A DNA stretch of 17,966 nt from Terana coerulea (GCA_024811115.1 JAKOGH010000910.1:1-17966); one strand, 5' to 3'. Counted from the first letter of the stretch, positions 1 to 12,033 are shown. Numbers and translations: made by a program. Notes: generated from the sequence alone by a model not told the origin.

Positions 1-682
1 ATTTCCGTCCGCTTTCTTCATCCGCTTTCAGTCTAGCTATTGAGCTCCGGACGCTGCATCTACTGGTTCTCTGGCTTGTGTTCCGCTCGCATGTGCATTG
101 TCTCTGTACAGCCGTCATCACCGCTCCATTTTGCACCGTACCTTGTTTTCCCTCCAGCATTTGTACTTCTAGCAGCACATTCTCCTTCCTGTATATATTT
201 GGCTCGATTGTCTTGGGTTCACTTTCCGATGTTCTCGTGGCTCTCTTGGCGCGTACGGCGTAGATACCCCTCAGCCCCACTTTTATTATGTAAAGTACAA
301 GTAATCTACTCCGTCTAGTTTCTCGGGTTTAATGTAGCATATAGTAGAATAGCTGTCTGTGATTTTCTGGAAAGATGGGCATATATCGCCCCCACATCCC
401 ACCACATCGCGTGCGGTAATCGTTACATAGATTTGCTCGCACTTCTGAGTCGGATTTTATGTCTACAATCTCCTCAGTGACCTGCGCGTGTGCAAGCCAA
501 ACCAGTCGAATACATAACCAGCGAGAAGTGAGACAGAACTCGAATATTCGAACCGACACCGGCGGCGTCTGATGACAATGCCGCCTGGTGGCACCCCTGG
601 CACCCTTGTGCACCCCGCTCGTTTCAGGCGTGTTTGCGAAGAACAACCACCACTTACTCGCAGAGATCCTATACTCATCTTT
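1..682. other. No gene recognised; DNA upstream of the RBM18-like gene
   Basis: The first 330 bases are rich in T and C and have only short overlapping reading frames with no recognisable domain. They could be the 3' untranslated end of a gene lying mostly outside the window, but no coding exon can be supported. Bases 330-680 should hold the promoter and leader of the RNA-binding protein gene. No clear TATA box was found. Two in-frame ATGs at 572 and 578 would extend that gene upstream, but the added residues do not resemble the family. Confidence 0.4.
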
Positions 683-1775
683 ATGGACCAAACAACGGGA
701 AACATTCCAGACAATCATCTGTCGTATCCTGCGCCCTGTGGCTCAAAGGACACAACACCTCCGCCAGCTCCGCCAACTCGCCAGCTACTGAGGGACCGTC
801 TCTATGTTGGAAATCTGGCCCCTGCAGTCGATGAGTATGTGCTTACCCTGGGCACTAATTTCACTAGCGTTGAATACTAAGCTATGCAGGTACACACTGC
901 TGCAAGTCTTCTCGAAATACGGCAAGATCTCGAAGCTGGACTTTCTATTTCATAAATCCGGGCCAATGAAAGGCAAGCCTCGCGGGTACGCGTTTGTCGA
1001 GTATTCCGACGAAAACGTACGTGCCTCTCCTGCTCGCGTTGCCTTTCCTCGCTCATCCCGGGTCTCCCCTCTGCATGTACCCTCGCCACGCCCCACCACG
1101 CCATCCTTGTTCTCTCGAATGTGTAGACCGGGATTTGAGCCGGAATAGCTGGGACGCAGTCGAACCCGAATACTGATGCGTACATTCTGTAGGATGCCGA
1201 GAAGGCCCTGCTTTCCGCTCACGACAAGCTCCTACGCGGTCGGAAGCTGGTTGTGACCCGTGCTCAGCAGGCGCCGATGGACTATGCCTCCGGCTCGCAG
1301 GGACGGTATCGACGGAACATGAGCGACATTGGAAAGCCGACGACTCTAAGCCTCATCAAGAGCGTTGGTAGCGGCCGATCAGATGCGTAAGTTGTCATGA
1401 GCGGCTCCATCGAACGTCCAGTCACCGTTTACCCTCAGCACGGGAGACAAAATAGCGAAAATGGAGGCAAAGCTGCGACAAATGGAGTCTTCGTCCTCTG
1501 GCTCCTCTCTCGTAGCTCACCCGTCGCTACCTCCGAAGCCTATCGGTGCCGCCTACGCAGCATCTGTCGCGTCTGCCGAGCCGTCACGTCCACAGCAGAA
1601 GCGTACTGTACACCCTCTTCCTGCGCTACCACTAGTGGCCCCACAACCAGTTGCACCCCGAATGCTGGCTTCGCTGCCTGCCAAGCCTACTGAATCGGTG
1701 ATTGCACCATCACCACGGAGGGTATCGTCCGCCTTAGCAGGGGTGAGGCTCAAGAAGCACAAGGAGCAGGGGTAA
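683..1775 (+). CDS. RBM18: RBM18-like RNA-binding protein with one RRM domain
   Basis: A small RNA-binding protein with one RNA recognition motif, matching the RBM18 family. Exons are 683-834, 890-1016, 1193-1386 and 1439-1775 (269 aa). Introns are 55, 176 and 52 nt; the first has a TACTAA branch-like site at 875-880. RNP2 (LYVGNL) is at residues 40-45 and RNP1 (RGYAFVEY) at 82-89. Between them FLFHKSGPMKGKPRGY closely follows the FHKSG...GQPRGY stretch of animal RBM18. After the RRM, KIAKMEAKLRQME matches the conserved KIKxIEAKLK helix. The tail is Ser/Pro/Ala-rich and ends in basic residues. The start at 683 gives a family-like length; in-frame ATGs at 572 and 578 would add about 37 residues and cannot be excluded. 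RBM18 function is poorly known; a role in RNA processing is inferred from the domain. Confidence 0.9.
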
Positions 1776-2074
1776 AAGCGCGCAGGAGTTGTCCACGGCT
1801 TCATGATTTTGTGTGTTATTTCTTGGTTTAGTGTATGATATAGACTGGTTTGTGCGCATATGTTCCCTCACAACGACAATTATGATATCCTCTCGGCGTG
1901 AGGTACGCGAGACGTGGGACATTTTGCCCCACCGAGACTCACTAAGGCCGCATAACGATGAGTTCAGGACAGAGATGGATTAATCACCACTAGTGCTACA
2001 CGTATTCAAGACAGCCATGGAGATAACAGAATATGCAGAAAGAAAGCGAGAATGGACCCCACCACATAGACACC
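1776..2074. other. Convergent 3' intergenic region
   Basis: The RBM18-like gene ends on the plus strand and the Ser/Pro-rich gene ends on the minus strand here, so this 299 bp should hold both 3' untranslated regions and both poly(A) sites. It is more AT-rich than the flanking exons. No conserved structure or open reading frame of note was seen. Confidence 0.5.
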
Positions 2075-3067
2075 TTAAAATGTGAAGAACGACTCCAGCT
2101 CCGGCGACTTCGCCACCTTCGATTTGCTCCTTCTTCCCAACAGATTCTCTGAGTTCCTGCGCCGCAGACCCCGCTTCGATCCATTCGGTCCGTTGAACTC
2201 GAAGAACGACACGGCGGAGCCTGAGCGAGGGCTGTCCACCGAGCCACGGGACAGGTCGTCAGTGAAGGACGGATTGATGATCTGTATGTCGGGCAGGTTC
2301 GCGGCGCGTCGTCGCTCGAGCATGCGCTTGATGGGCCGGAACTTGTACTTGCCAGAAGAGCTTCCTGTTGGACCGAGGTCCAGAGGGGGCGCGGCCTTCG
2401 TGGTAATGACGGAGGCGAGCGACTTGGTGTGTCGAGACAGGGCTTGCGGGGAGTCCATGAATGTTCCGAGGTACGCTGGGCTTGCTGGTGGTGTGTCCAA
2501 AGGGCCAAGGAAGGGCGTGCTCCGGAATGAGTTGGTGACCGGCGTGGGCGGGAACGTCGAGAAGTCGGGCGTGACGGGCGTAAGCGGGCTTGGGGCACGG
2601 GGACGGTAGCCGGGAGCACGCGGGGTGCGCTCGTAGTCCGAGTCCGTGTACGTGTAGAAGTCTCCGCTGAATGCGGGCGAGCTTGGGGAGGACGCGGCAG
2701 AGGCGTAGTTCGACGCATATCCGGGAACGTAACTTGATGCATACCCTAAGCCTTCAGGGGCCGTCACGAACGAGCTTGGGCTGCGCCGTTCCGCTGATGG
2801 GCTTGTGGCATATGCTTGCGATGCCAGATTCTAGCCAGGGCGTGAAGAGAGATAAACATAAGAGGGCGGAACACTAACTGCATCATCAGCCGGGATGCTC
2901 AGTTCCATCGGCAGAGCCAACACTTCGTGCAAGTCCGCAAGCGGAGACAGTTGGGGTGTTGGGATGGGCAGACATTTCGCTTTGTAGGCCAAAAGCTCGA
3001 GTTCACAGAGAATGCCAGCGAGATCGAGTGCAGAGTTGTCGTGTTCAGTATGATGCAAGGATAACAT
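2075..3067 (-). CDS. Ser/Pro-rich hypothetical protein, possibly disordered
   Basis: Function not recognised. The model has two exons on the minus strand, 3067-2879 and 2830-2075, joined by a 48-nt intron (donor GTTAGT, acceptor GCTAG, phase 0), giving 314 aa. The N-terminal 60 residues look helical (LDLAGILCELELLAYKAK). Residues 64-200 are low complexity, rich in Ser, Pro, Ala and Tyr, with many SP and TP dipeptides suited to proline-directed kinases. The C-terminal third has basic patches (KYKFRPIKRMLERRR, and RRRNS, which fits a PKA-type site) and ends in an acidic/aromatic tail (LESFFTF). The start was chosen as the ATG at 3067-3065, 81 nt downstream of a TATA-like element. The frame is open further upstream but without an ATG. 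The overall look is of a disordered, phosphoregulated protein; this is inference only. Confidence 0.7.
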
Positions 3068-3779
3068 GTCGCCAGATGGTGTACAATATTCTTGCGCCCG
3101 TGTCGGTACGAGAGTAGCGCTACTGTCAGCTGAGGCAAGCAGAGAACTATATACTAGCCAGCAGTCGGATGAGTCTCGTTCAGTATGTTTTGCATCCGCC
3201 GTTTCGATCGTCAAGCGAGTCCGCGGGGAGGATGCTGAGGCGGAATACCTATGTCGTCCATGCGCGCTGGGGTTGAGGTAAGGCTTGTCGACATAGTTGC
3301 TGAAGGCGGCCTAAGGTCCTGGCATACGAGGTTGTGGTTGAGGTAGAGCCGCGGAGAGCCAAGGTTAATTGATAGCTGACGGCAGGTCGGTCGACCGGCC
3401 TATCCCCGGCTGTCAGCGTTCCCGCCGCACGTCAGTTCGCCCGCCGCGCGCGCACCTTCTCCTCTTGAGCCTCGCTCGTCGTCCGCGTCGAAAGTCTTGT
3501 CGTCGCCGCCGTTGACCCTGCCACCGACGTCGGGCCCAGATGAAGAGTGCAACGGACGAAATCGTCTGATCCGGACTCGCGATCATGCATTATCTCTGGG
3601 CGATCTCCGAGACCGGCTGAACGACCGCCCTGCCTCGAACGAGCAGTGCTGCTTGCACTCTATATAACGCTAGACACACCTCTTTCTTCCAGTTTGTCAC
3701 CACCGCTCGTCTCTTTCTCTGTCCCCTTTCCATCCTAATTTGCTCTTTGACTCTCCCAGTTACCGTTTCTTGATTCAGA
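3068..3779. promoter_or_regulatory. Divergent promoter region between the Ser/Pro-rich gene and profilin
   Basis: This 712 bp separates two divergent starts. Towards profilin there is TATATA at 3661-3666, then a long C/T-rich run to about 3775, a common leader type for strongly expressed fungal genes. Towards the Ser/Pro-rich gene there is a TATATA at 3148-3153. The middle (3380-3540) is very GC-rich with several CGnCG-type steps. No long open frame in this interval resembles a known protein. Confidence 0.6.
3661..3666 (+). promoter_or_regulatory. TATA box of the profilin gene
   Basis: TATATA lies 114 nt ahead of the profilin ATG and is followed by a pyrimidine-rich stretch. This fits the usual layout of highly expressed fungal housekeeping genes. 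The transcription start would be expected roughly 30-60 nt downstream; this was not tested. Confidence 0.6.
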
Positions 3780-4336
3780 ATGTCGTGGCAAGGTGCGCCC
3801 TCATCATCTAAGGTAAAAGAAGGACATCGCTAACGCGAGGACTTCGTGGCGGTTAGCATACGTCGACACCAACCTCGTAGGATCTGGTATGGTCCAACAG
3901 GCTGCGATTCTCGGCCAGCAGGGCGGTGTCTGGGCTACGTCCGCGGGCTTCACTGTGCGTTTCATCCACCCCGGTCAATGTCTGATTTAACGCGATCTCG
4001 TGGATAGCTTTCCCCAGAGGAACAGAAGGCTATCGTCTCTGGGTATAGCAACCCTGCTGCGGTGCAGGCCAACGGCATTCGTGCTGCCGGGCAGAAATAC
4101 TTCACTCTTCAGGCCAACGAACGCAGTATTTATGGCAAGAAATCAGTGCGTATCGTCTTTGCTCTTCCACAACGCCGTGCAGCTTATAGGTTAACTTGTT
4201 TCAGGCTGATGGTATTGTTATTGTCAAGACGAAGCAGGCTATCCTCGTGGCTATCTACAAGGCCCCAATACAAGCACCAGAGGCTACCCCCGTGGTCGAA
4301 GGTCTTGCGGATTACTTGATTAGCGTCAACTACTAA
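3780..4336 (+). CDS. PFY1: Profilin
   Basis: Profilin binds monomeric actin and proline-rich ligands such as formins, and promotes actin filament growth in the cytoplasm. Exons are 3780-3792, 3857-3954, 4008-4145 and 4205-4336, giving 126 aa, exactly the usual family length. Introns are 64, 53 and 59 nt. The first exon is only 13 nt and encodes MSWQ plus one base; joined to exon 2 it gives the profilin signature SWQAYVDTNL. The core NGIRAAGQKYFTLQANERSIYGKK and the C-terminal VVEGLADYLISVNY are typical. The aromatic residues of the polyproline-binding face (W3, Y6 and the C-terminal Tyr) are present. The frame is intact throughout. The hemerythrin gene converges on it from the right. Only the 13-nt first exon makes automatic annotation difficult. 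Confidence 0.97.
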
Positions 4337-4721
4337 GATGAATGAGACCGCAAACAACGGAAGCAATGGAAGGGACATAATCAAGCTGTAAACTTGCTGC
4401 AATCATACTCAGAGCGGGCTGGAGATGGAACAACCACTGTAATCGATATTTGTTTCAACATGAGAAATCTCGAGATCTCTCCTACATCCGACAATGTCGA
4501 GCAATGTTAAGCGCAACCTCCAATCACTGGTGTACTTAGCGCATGCGCTTGTTCTGGTCATCTCGATCGACCGAGACCAGTCAGCGAGTATATCAGGTGA
4601 GTTCAGCCTAGCACAGCCGAGGATGCTTCCCATCCCAACATGCATGTTGATCCAAGCAATGATATTACACAATAATACACGTTAGTTTGTGTTCATATAG
4701 CAGCCGTCGCTCCAGCCGCGG
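4337..4721. other. Convergent 3' region between profilin and the hemerythrin gene
   Basis: Both neighbouring genes end here, so the 385 bp should hold two 3' untranslated regions. It is moderately AT-rich. Short open frames on both strands (for example 4409-4672 minus and 4494-4685 plus) overlap one another and carry no recognisable domain. No RNA gene was seen. Confidence 0.5.
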
Positions 4722-5622
4722 TTAATGTCCGCCAGCTGCTGCACGGCCAGCAGCTGCGTCGTGGTCCTGGTGCTTCAGCTCTTCCTTCGCGGAAGCCTTC
4801 TCGTCTTCAGTCGGGAATTGCGCAAATGCATCGAGGAGCGTGTCGATGGAAGAGCCAGGAAGCCAGCCAAAGTTTCGTATGGTGGCTTGTTAGGGGCACC
4901 TTGGTGCGCTCTGCCGGCACAATGTTAGTAAACTTCTGCGCGGCATCATGATCAGCGTGACCCGTACCTTGTAGGAACAAACTTCTTGGTCTTCTTGAAG
5001 GAGGCGGCAGCCGCCTTGCTGCCATCCTCGCCAATACACGGCTCAAGTGCTGGGAGATCGTCAATCTCTTCGTCGTCGTTGTGGTGGTGCAGCGATTTCA
5101 TCATCGTATCGAGCAGGGACGTGAACTCAGGTGTGCCTGCCTGCATACCCTCGAGCTTGTAGAGCTGCTGTTTTACGCTCTAAAACTGTAGTTCAGATAC
5201 GTACGTCTGGTCGACGTGTAAGTGACGGACCTGATGTTCAGCTCGGTCGTGGTCGGCCAGCTTCTTGCCCTTCTCGCCGAGATGCTTCTCCATCAAAGGG
5301 TACACGACAATCTCCTCGCCTACGGCATGTCGGGCAATCTCCCAGCGCAGCTGGTTGGCCCAGCGGGCGCATGCGTCGAGGTCGCCCCGAGTTTGTGCGC
5401 GCTGGTATTGGTCGTGGTACTCGTACATCTACAGGCGATGGTGAGCTTTCTGTCGTGCTTCAGTGATATATATATGCTGACCTCCTCGTGATCCTCCTTA
5501 ATAGCTTCAAACAGAGTCTTCTGGGACATGTTGCGTACGGCTAGTAGTGTGACAGGGATACGGCTGGAGGTGCAGAAGGTAGAGCGACGGAAAGTGGAGG
5601 TGAAAAGTGTGCGGGATAGCAT
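4722..5622 (-). CDS. Hemerythrin (HHE cation-binding) domain protein with a C-terminal frame break
   Basis: Hemerythrin-fold proteins bind a di-iron centre in a four-helix bundle; fungal members may handle oxygen, NO or iron. Minus-strand exons are 5622-5482, 5428-5231, 5179-4968 and 4910 onward; introns are 53, 51 and 57 nt. Likely metal ligands include H45 (EDH), H81 and E85 (RHAVGEE), H107 (ADHD) and the HHHNDDEE cluster around 144-151. Residues 1-31 are rich in Ser, Thr and Arg without acidic residues, like a mitochondrial presequence; M32 could start a cytosolic form. The last exon opens in one frame (FVPTR, then APNKPPYETLAGFLALP) and continues in another (IDTLLDAFAQFPTEDE) to a stop at 4722-4724. 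As written, the frame instead ends at 4775-4777 after 228 aa. The break lies at a CC run, 4848-4849, outside the metal site. Confidence 0.92.
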
Positions 5623-5650
5623 AATAAGCTCAAGATCCGTGCAGGCAGGT

Positions 5651-5656
5651 TATATA
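5651..5656 (-). promoter_or_regulatory. TATA-like element of the hemerythrin gene
   Basis: TATATA, read on the minus strand, lies about 29 nt upstream of the first ATG at 5622. If transcription starts at a normal fungal distance, the leader would be very short or would begin inside the presequence. That would favour the internal Met at 5529-5527 in some transcripts. Confidence 0.45.
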
Positions 5657-5883
5657 GGTCGAGCAGACGCTGCATGCATTATTTAGGACCATCTTGACGG
5701 ACTGCAGTAAGTGGAGAGAGTGAGAGAGGTGACGTTCACATCCAGGTGTTCTCGATAGTGACGTACCCTCCAGCCAATGATTGGACAGCAATTTCACATC
5801 CTGCAATCCTACACACCTTCCTTTTATGACCGCTGCGTACTGATCCCATCAATATTATGCGCTTGGCGCCTTCGCAAGCGTCC

Positions 5884-5914
5884 GCGCACTGCCAGTGCGC
5901 AGGCTGTCCGGACA
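5884..5914. repeat. Two adjacent perfect dyad repeats
   Basis: GCGCACTG at 5884-5891 is followed by one base and then its reverse complement CAGTGCGC at 5893-5900. Four bases further on is the perfect palindrome TGTCCGGACA at 5905-5914. Both lie in the divergent promoter between the hemerythrin and four-TM genes. Dyads of this size fit dimeric regulator sites, and the CCGG core suits Zn2Cys6 proteins. The binding role is inferred. Confidence 0.5.
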
Positions 5915-6307
5915 TCATCCTCACCGAGTTGTGCTGGCGACAATCTTACACGTTTATGCGCAGGTTGATCAGAGAATTTTATTATTATGCCATTGCGCGG
6001 ATGCCTGGGCTAGACAAATGCCGCAACGTCCGCGAGTACAGGAACGGTCTCAGGTCGCCTTCATCTTTGATGCTGCAGGCTGGGTGCTCCGTCTGGACTC
6101 GGTGCGTTTTCATGTCCTCGACAGATGCTCTGAACGCCTTTATTTCGAGCAATGAGCAGCACAGCCAACAGCAACGGTATCCAAGGGTGTACCTCACCTG
6201 TGCGCACAATGAGATCGCTTCGCACAGCATATACTGTGACCCCATCACATCAGCACCCCTTCCTGAAACATCACTGCGTCCGCGTCTTGATGTCACGCCC
6301 TCCACCG

Positions 6308-6315
6308 TATATAAA
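6308..6315 (+). promoter_or_regulatory. TATA box of the four-TM protein gene
   Basis: TATATAAA lies 210 nt ahead of the ATG at 6525 and is followed by a T/C-rich stretch with several TTTC and CCCTT runs. This gives a plausible leader of about 150-180 nt. No intron in the leader could be established. Confidence 0.55.
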
Positions 6316-6524
6316 CCTCGATCCGCCCACAATGAAACCCTTAGGCTGGTCCCTACCCTTTCGCCACTTGGCTTTTTTCTTCGCTTTCACGACACTTTCG
6401 TTATTTCGCTTGGTCTACCCTATTTTCCCTTCGAAGTCCACCTTTTCCTCAAAGTTCTCTTACGAACGAGTCAACTTCATCACCGCCAGTCTCTCATTTT
6501 TAACGACTTGTTACGCGATTGAAA

Positions 6525-7443
6525 ATGGGTTACGTCCGCTCCCGCAAGTTCTGCTGCTGCCTGCCAGTCAGGTTCGGTGTCTTCTGCATGGCCCTCCTCG
6601 GTCTCGTCGGTGGAGGATTCTTCGGTGTCGCTGGATGGATCCAAGTCCACAGATATTGTGAGTCCTTCGAGCATATTTTCCTGAGTTGTTTCTGAGTCTT
6701 GCATGCTTCAGTCGCTGGACAGCTCGATCTGAGCACCCATGAGAAGCTCGGCCTCTGGTTCGTCTCGCTCTCCTACACCTGGTTCGCCCTCATCGCCATC
6801 GTCGGGTAAGCACGCGCCTCGCCCTGTTTCACCTGTCGAAACAAGCGCTGATCTTGACTCCGACCCTAGCCTCGCCGGAGCTCTGAGCAGGAAGTACGGC
6901 GCCATCAGCTTCTACGCCTACACCGTCACCGTCAACACCCTGCTCATTATCGCCGTCGGCATCTACTTCGTCTGGACCCTGTTCCACGGCCGCCAGGACA
7001 AGGCCGTGACCAAGTGCGTCAACGGTGCGAACGGCGAGCTCGGCGACATTAAGCACTGGTTCTGCCACGCCGGCTTTGATGCCATCCGTGTCGTGCTTGT
7101 CATCGTCTTCGTGATCATCTGGTGCTTCCAGATCGGTACGTACACTTCTCAATTCCCAGAATTTGCTTGTCTGAATGTTGGGTTTGTAGCCGGTATTTTC
7201 ATCGTCTTCGACTACCTCGGCCAGCTCAAGGAGGAGTACGAGGCCGCCGACGAGGAGGCGAAGAAGAACCCGACATTCATCGTCCAAGCGCCCACGCCCA
7301 ACAACGCCCCCGCCATGCGCACCACCTACGACGCCACCCCTTACGAGCCCAATGCCAACCCCAACAACGGCGGCTGGGCGTCCGCCAAGTCCCCGTACGG
7401 CTTCACCCAGCCTGAGACCGCTCAGGTTGGTAACCGGGCATGA
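6525..7443 (+). CDS. Four-transmembrane protein of unknown function
   Basis: Exons are 6525-6657, 6712-6805, 6870-7135 and 7190-7443; introns are 54, 64 and 54 nt; the product is 248 aa with an intact frame. Four hydrophobic segments are visible: about 17-40 (after a Cys-rich start, KFCCCLPVRFGVF), 58-82, 87-114 and 147-173. Between the third and fourth is a loop with two Cys (C125 and C141) and HWFCHAGFD, which may form a disulfide. The C-terminal tail, about 75 residues, is soluble. It begins with an acidic helix (LKEEYEAADEEAKKN) and ends in a Pro/Asn/Gly-rich stretch with several Tyr. N- and C-termini are probably cytoplasmic. The architecture resembles tetraspan-type fungal membrane proteins, but the CCG motif of true tetraspanins is absent, so no family name is given. 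It converges with the amylase gene. Confidence 0.85.
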
Positions 7444-7932
7444 GCGCGTGGGAGGATGGTGAAAAGGTGAACAGGTAGCGATAGAGGGTATCATGCAAAG
7501 GCTGCGCGACGTCTTCCCATTTGTGGACTTCAGAGTAGACCAAAGTTTTATTTTCTTCCAATAATGATTGTCGTGATCGTGAACATTTCTGCTGTTGCTG
7601 TGAGTTGAGAGCACCCGTATTATAAGCACGAACGGTCCAACCGTAATCTCCAAACGTTGCTCAGTAACTTAACTAGATGTGACCGAAGGTTCGTTGAATG
7701 CCAGCCGATCCGAACTTTATATACAGTAATCTCCCCACGCAGTGAGTAATCGCCGGACCTCCGCGGATAGTTGAGTCATGCCTTTCATCTGGTCGAATCA
7801 TCTGGATGCTGCATGGGTATATGTAATGCATTCCTATCCGTATAAGTGGGTATGCTACATGGTATGTGATATATAGTACTATATGTACTAAGTGTGGTTG
7901 GGTATATGATACTATGTGTGCATTCTGGCTTT
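7444..7932. other. Convergent 3' region of the four-TM and amylase genes
   Basis: This 489 bp holds the 3' ends of two converging genes. Bases 7840-7920 are strongly AT-rich with repeated TATA, GTACTA and TATGTG elements. They include TAGTAC and GTACTA as inverted 6-bp arms around TATAT, at about 7874-7890. This is the kind of sequence seen in fungal polyadenylation regions and probably belongs to the amylase 3' untranslated region. No coding exon is supported. Confidence 0.5.
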
Positions 7933-10326
<2,394 letters not shown>

Positions 10327-11945
10327 TACTGCAGACTAGCTCCGGGCTGACCAGCACCGTTCCGAGTGGTCGTCGCCCGAACCTCGAAAATGACATATGC
10401 CCAGGGGCTGCCCAGGGCGCAAGCAACGCCGTGCGCGGGGATCGTGAGGCTGACGCCGGCGGCAGAAACGCATGGTCGCGCTGGTGTTGGGCTCGTGACC
10501 GAGGCAAGCATGGGGCGCGTTGGCATGGGCGAGCATTCGGAACTCGATCGCAAACACAAACCCGCGCACATCTGCCCAGAGCAGCACAACCGGTGTGAAC
10601 CTCTGAATAAAAGATGGGAGGTATGGACGTCACCGGTTAACACTGCCGGGTGGTCCACCGACCTCAACCGACGCGATCCCGCCGCCATCTCGACGAGAAC
10701 GTCAGACAATGCGCGAATGTGGCGGGTCGGGCCTGAACACGGTCACCGAAATGGCCGCCAAGAGAATTGGTGTTGATATCGATTTGTGCCCGTGGTCATG
10801 CTGACTGCCTGTACTGCCCTGGGTTCTGGAATCGTCATCGTCCACCCACGGATCCTGCGTGTCGAGCAGGGCGCGAGCGACTCTAGGCGACTCTGCACCT
10901 GGTGAGAGGCCAAATATTGAAGCGAGGCGCAACACGTGCGACAAATAGACCAAAAATTGGGGGCCTGAATGACGTTGTAGGTTTCGGACGTAGGCAACGG
11001 TTATGAGCGATCAGAAGGGCACGAACAGTGAGATCGAGCGGGGTTTTCGTTCATGAGAGCCGAGAGGCTAAGGCGAGATCCCACGAGACTTGCCATGCAT
11101 CTCGAGGCAAACGTGGGGTCGGCGGGGTCGACTGGGGTTGGCCGCCACAAGGTCGAAGGCTTGTCACGTAAGCGCCCACTAAGCGGGTAGACATGGATTC
11201 CGGAACGGAGGACAAACATGTGCTGATCTTCATCTCGACCGTGTGAAGGGCCAATCTATGAACCTCTACGTAAGGGCGTGCTCATTTCAGCAAAAAAGCA
11301 TTTGACACCGTGACTGCACCTAGGAACGTACTAACTGTGCCTACTTAGCGTTGAGTCTGCTTTTTGGCCAGGGGTCAATTAAGGCTAGGGATATTCGTCT
11401 AGGAAGAACTGGCAGTAGGCACAAATCAAGAAGGGGATATTAGGGCGGCACATACGTTTCACATGACCACAAGGTGTGTGCTAGTGAACCATTGATGGAT
11501 TGAATATTTTGTGCGCAGCCTGACTTGTTGTCGTTTGTCCCACAAATCCGCAACGTGTCGCGCTGTTCTCAAGTTACAATTGTCCACTCACTGGTAGTTA
11601 AAAGTTAAGGGCAAGTCAGTGCAAGGCAAGTAAGTATGGTAGTGGAAGTGCAGGTGACGGTCTTGAAGCTTGAGTACTTAACGTGAAAGTGACGACGAAG
11701 AAGTCATTTCTTGAATTTAACGCCCGTGTAAGCTCTTAGCTACCGAACCTTCGGCCTTCATGCTAAGTTCCGTAGCTAATCGCCGCAGGTACCGTTGTGC
11801 CCTAACACCGCTTCAGGCCTGTCTATGTAGTGAGCCGCATTCAAATCGCAGCGAACATACGTGGTCCAAATGCCAGAGTGTCGAAGCTCAGGAAAGTCGA
11901 ACCAGAGCGCGCACTGATCAGCGGCATTACCTAAAAACGCTTGGA

Positions 11946-11996
11946 TTGGCCGAAGGCCACATACGCTTCGGCACCGTGATGGTCCTCTTCGGCCAA
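11946..11996 (+). repeat. Inverted repeat just upstream of the regulator gene
   Basis: TTGGCCGAAG at 11946-11955 has an exact reverse complement, CTTCGGCCAA, at 11987-11996. A nearer copy, CTTCGGC at 11966-11972, can pair with the same left arm. A related CCTTCGGCC lies near 11749. The regulator ATG follows 37 nt after the right arm. The arrangement allows two alternative hairpins in the leader, or a cluster of protein sites. Confidence 0.5.
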
Positions 11997-12033
11997 CCGC
12001 CACCTCTTCCGCTACGACCATCTCATCTCAGAT

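Larger units (their letters stand above)
5623..6524. promoter_or_regulatory. Divergent promoter region between the hemerythrin and four-TM genes
   Basis: This 902 bp lies between two divergent starts. For the minus-strand gene, TATATA at 5651-5656 is about 30 nt ahead of the ATG. For the plus-strand gene, TATATAAA at 6308-6315 is followed by a T/C-rich leader up to the ATG at 6525. Near the middle are two perfect dyads: 8-bp arms around one base at 5884-5900, and a 10-bp palindrome at 5905-5914. A long open frame (5857-6522) crosses the region but looks non-coding because it overlaps the TATA box and leader and resembles no family. Confidence 0.6.

Noticed and set aside
5857..6522. A 221-codon plus-strand open frame upstream of the four-TM gene
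   Set aside because: It runs across the TATA box and pyrimidine-rich leader of the next gene, has no recognisable domain and overlaps open frames on both strands.
6829..7653. A 274-codon minus-strand frame opposite the four-TM gene
   Set aside because: Val/Asp/Gly-rich composition mirrors the coding strand, which has family-like introns and membrane segments.
10366..11254. Possible small genes between the amylase and the regulator
   Set aside because: Frames on both strands are short and overlapping, with no splice pattern or recognised domain.
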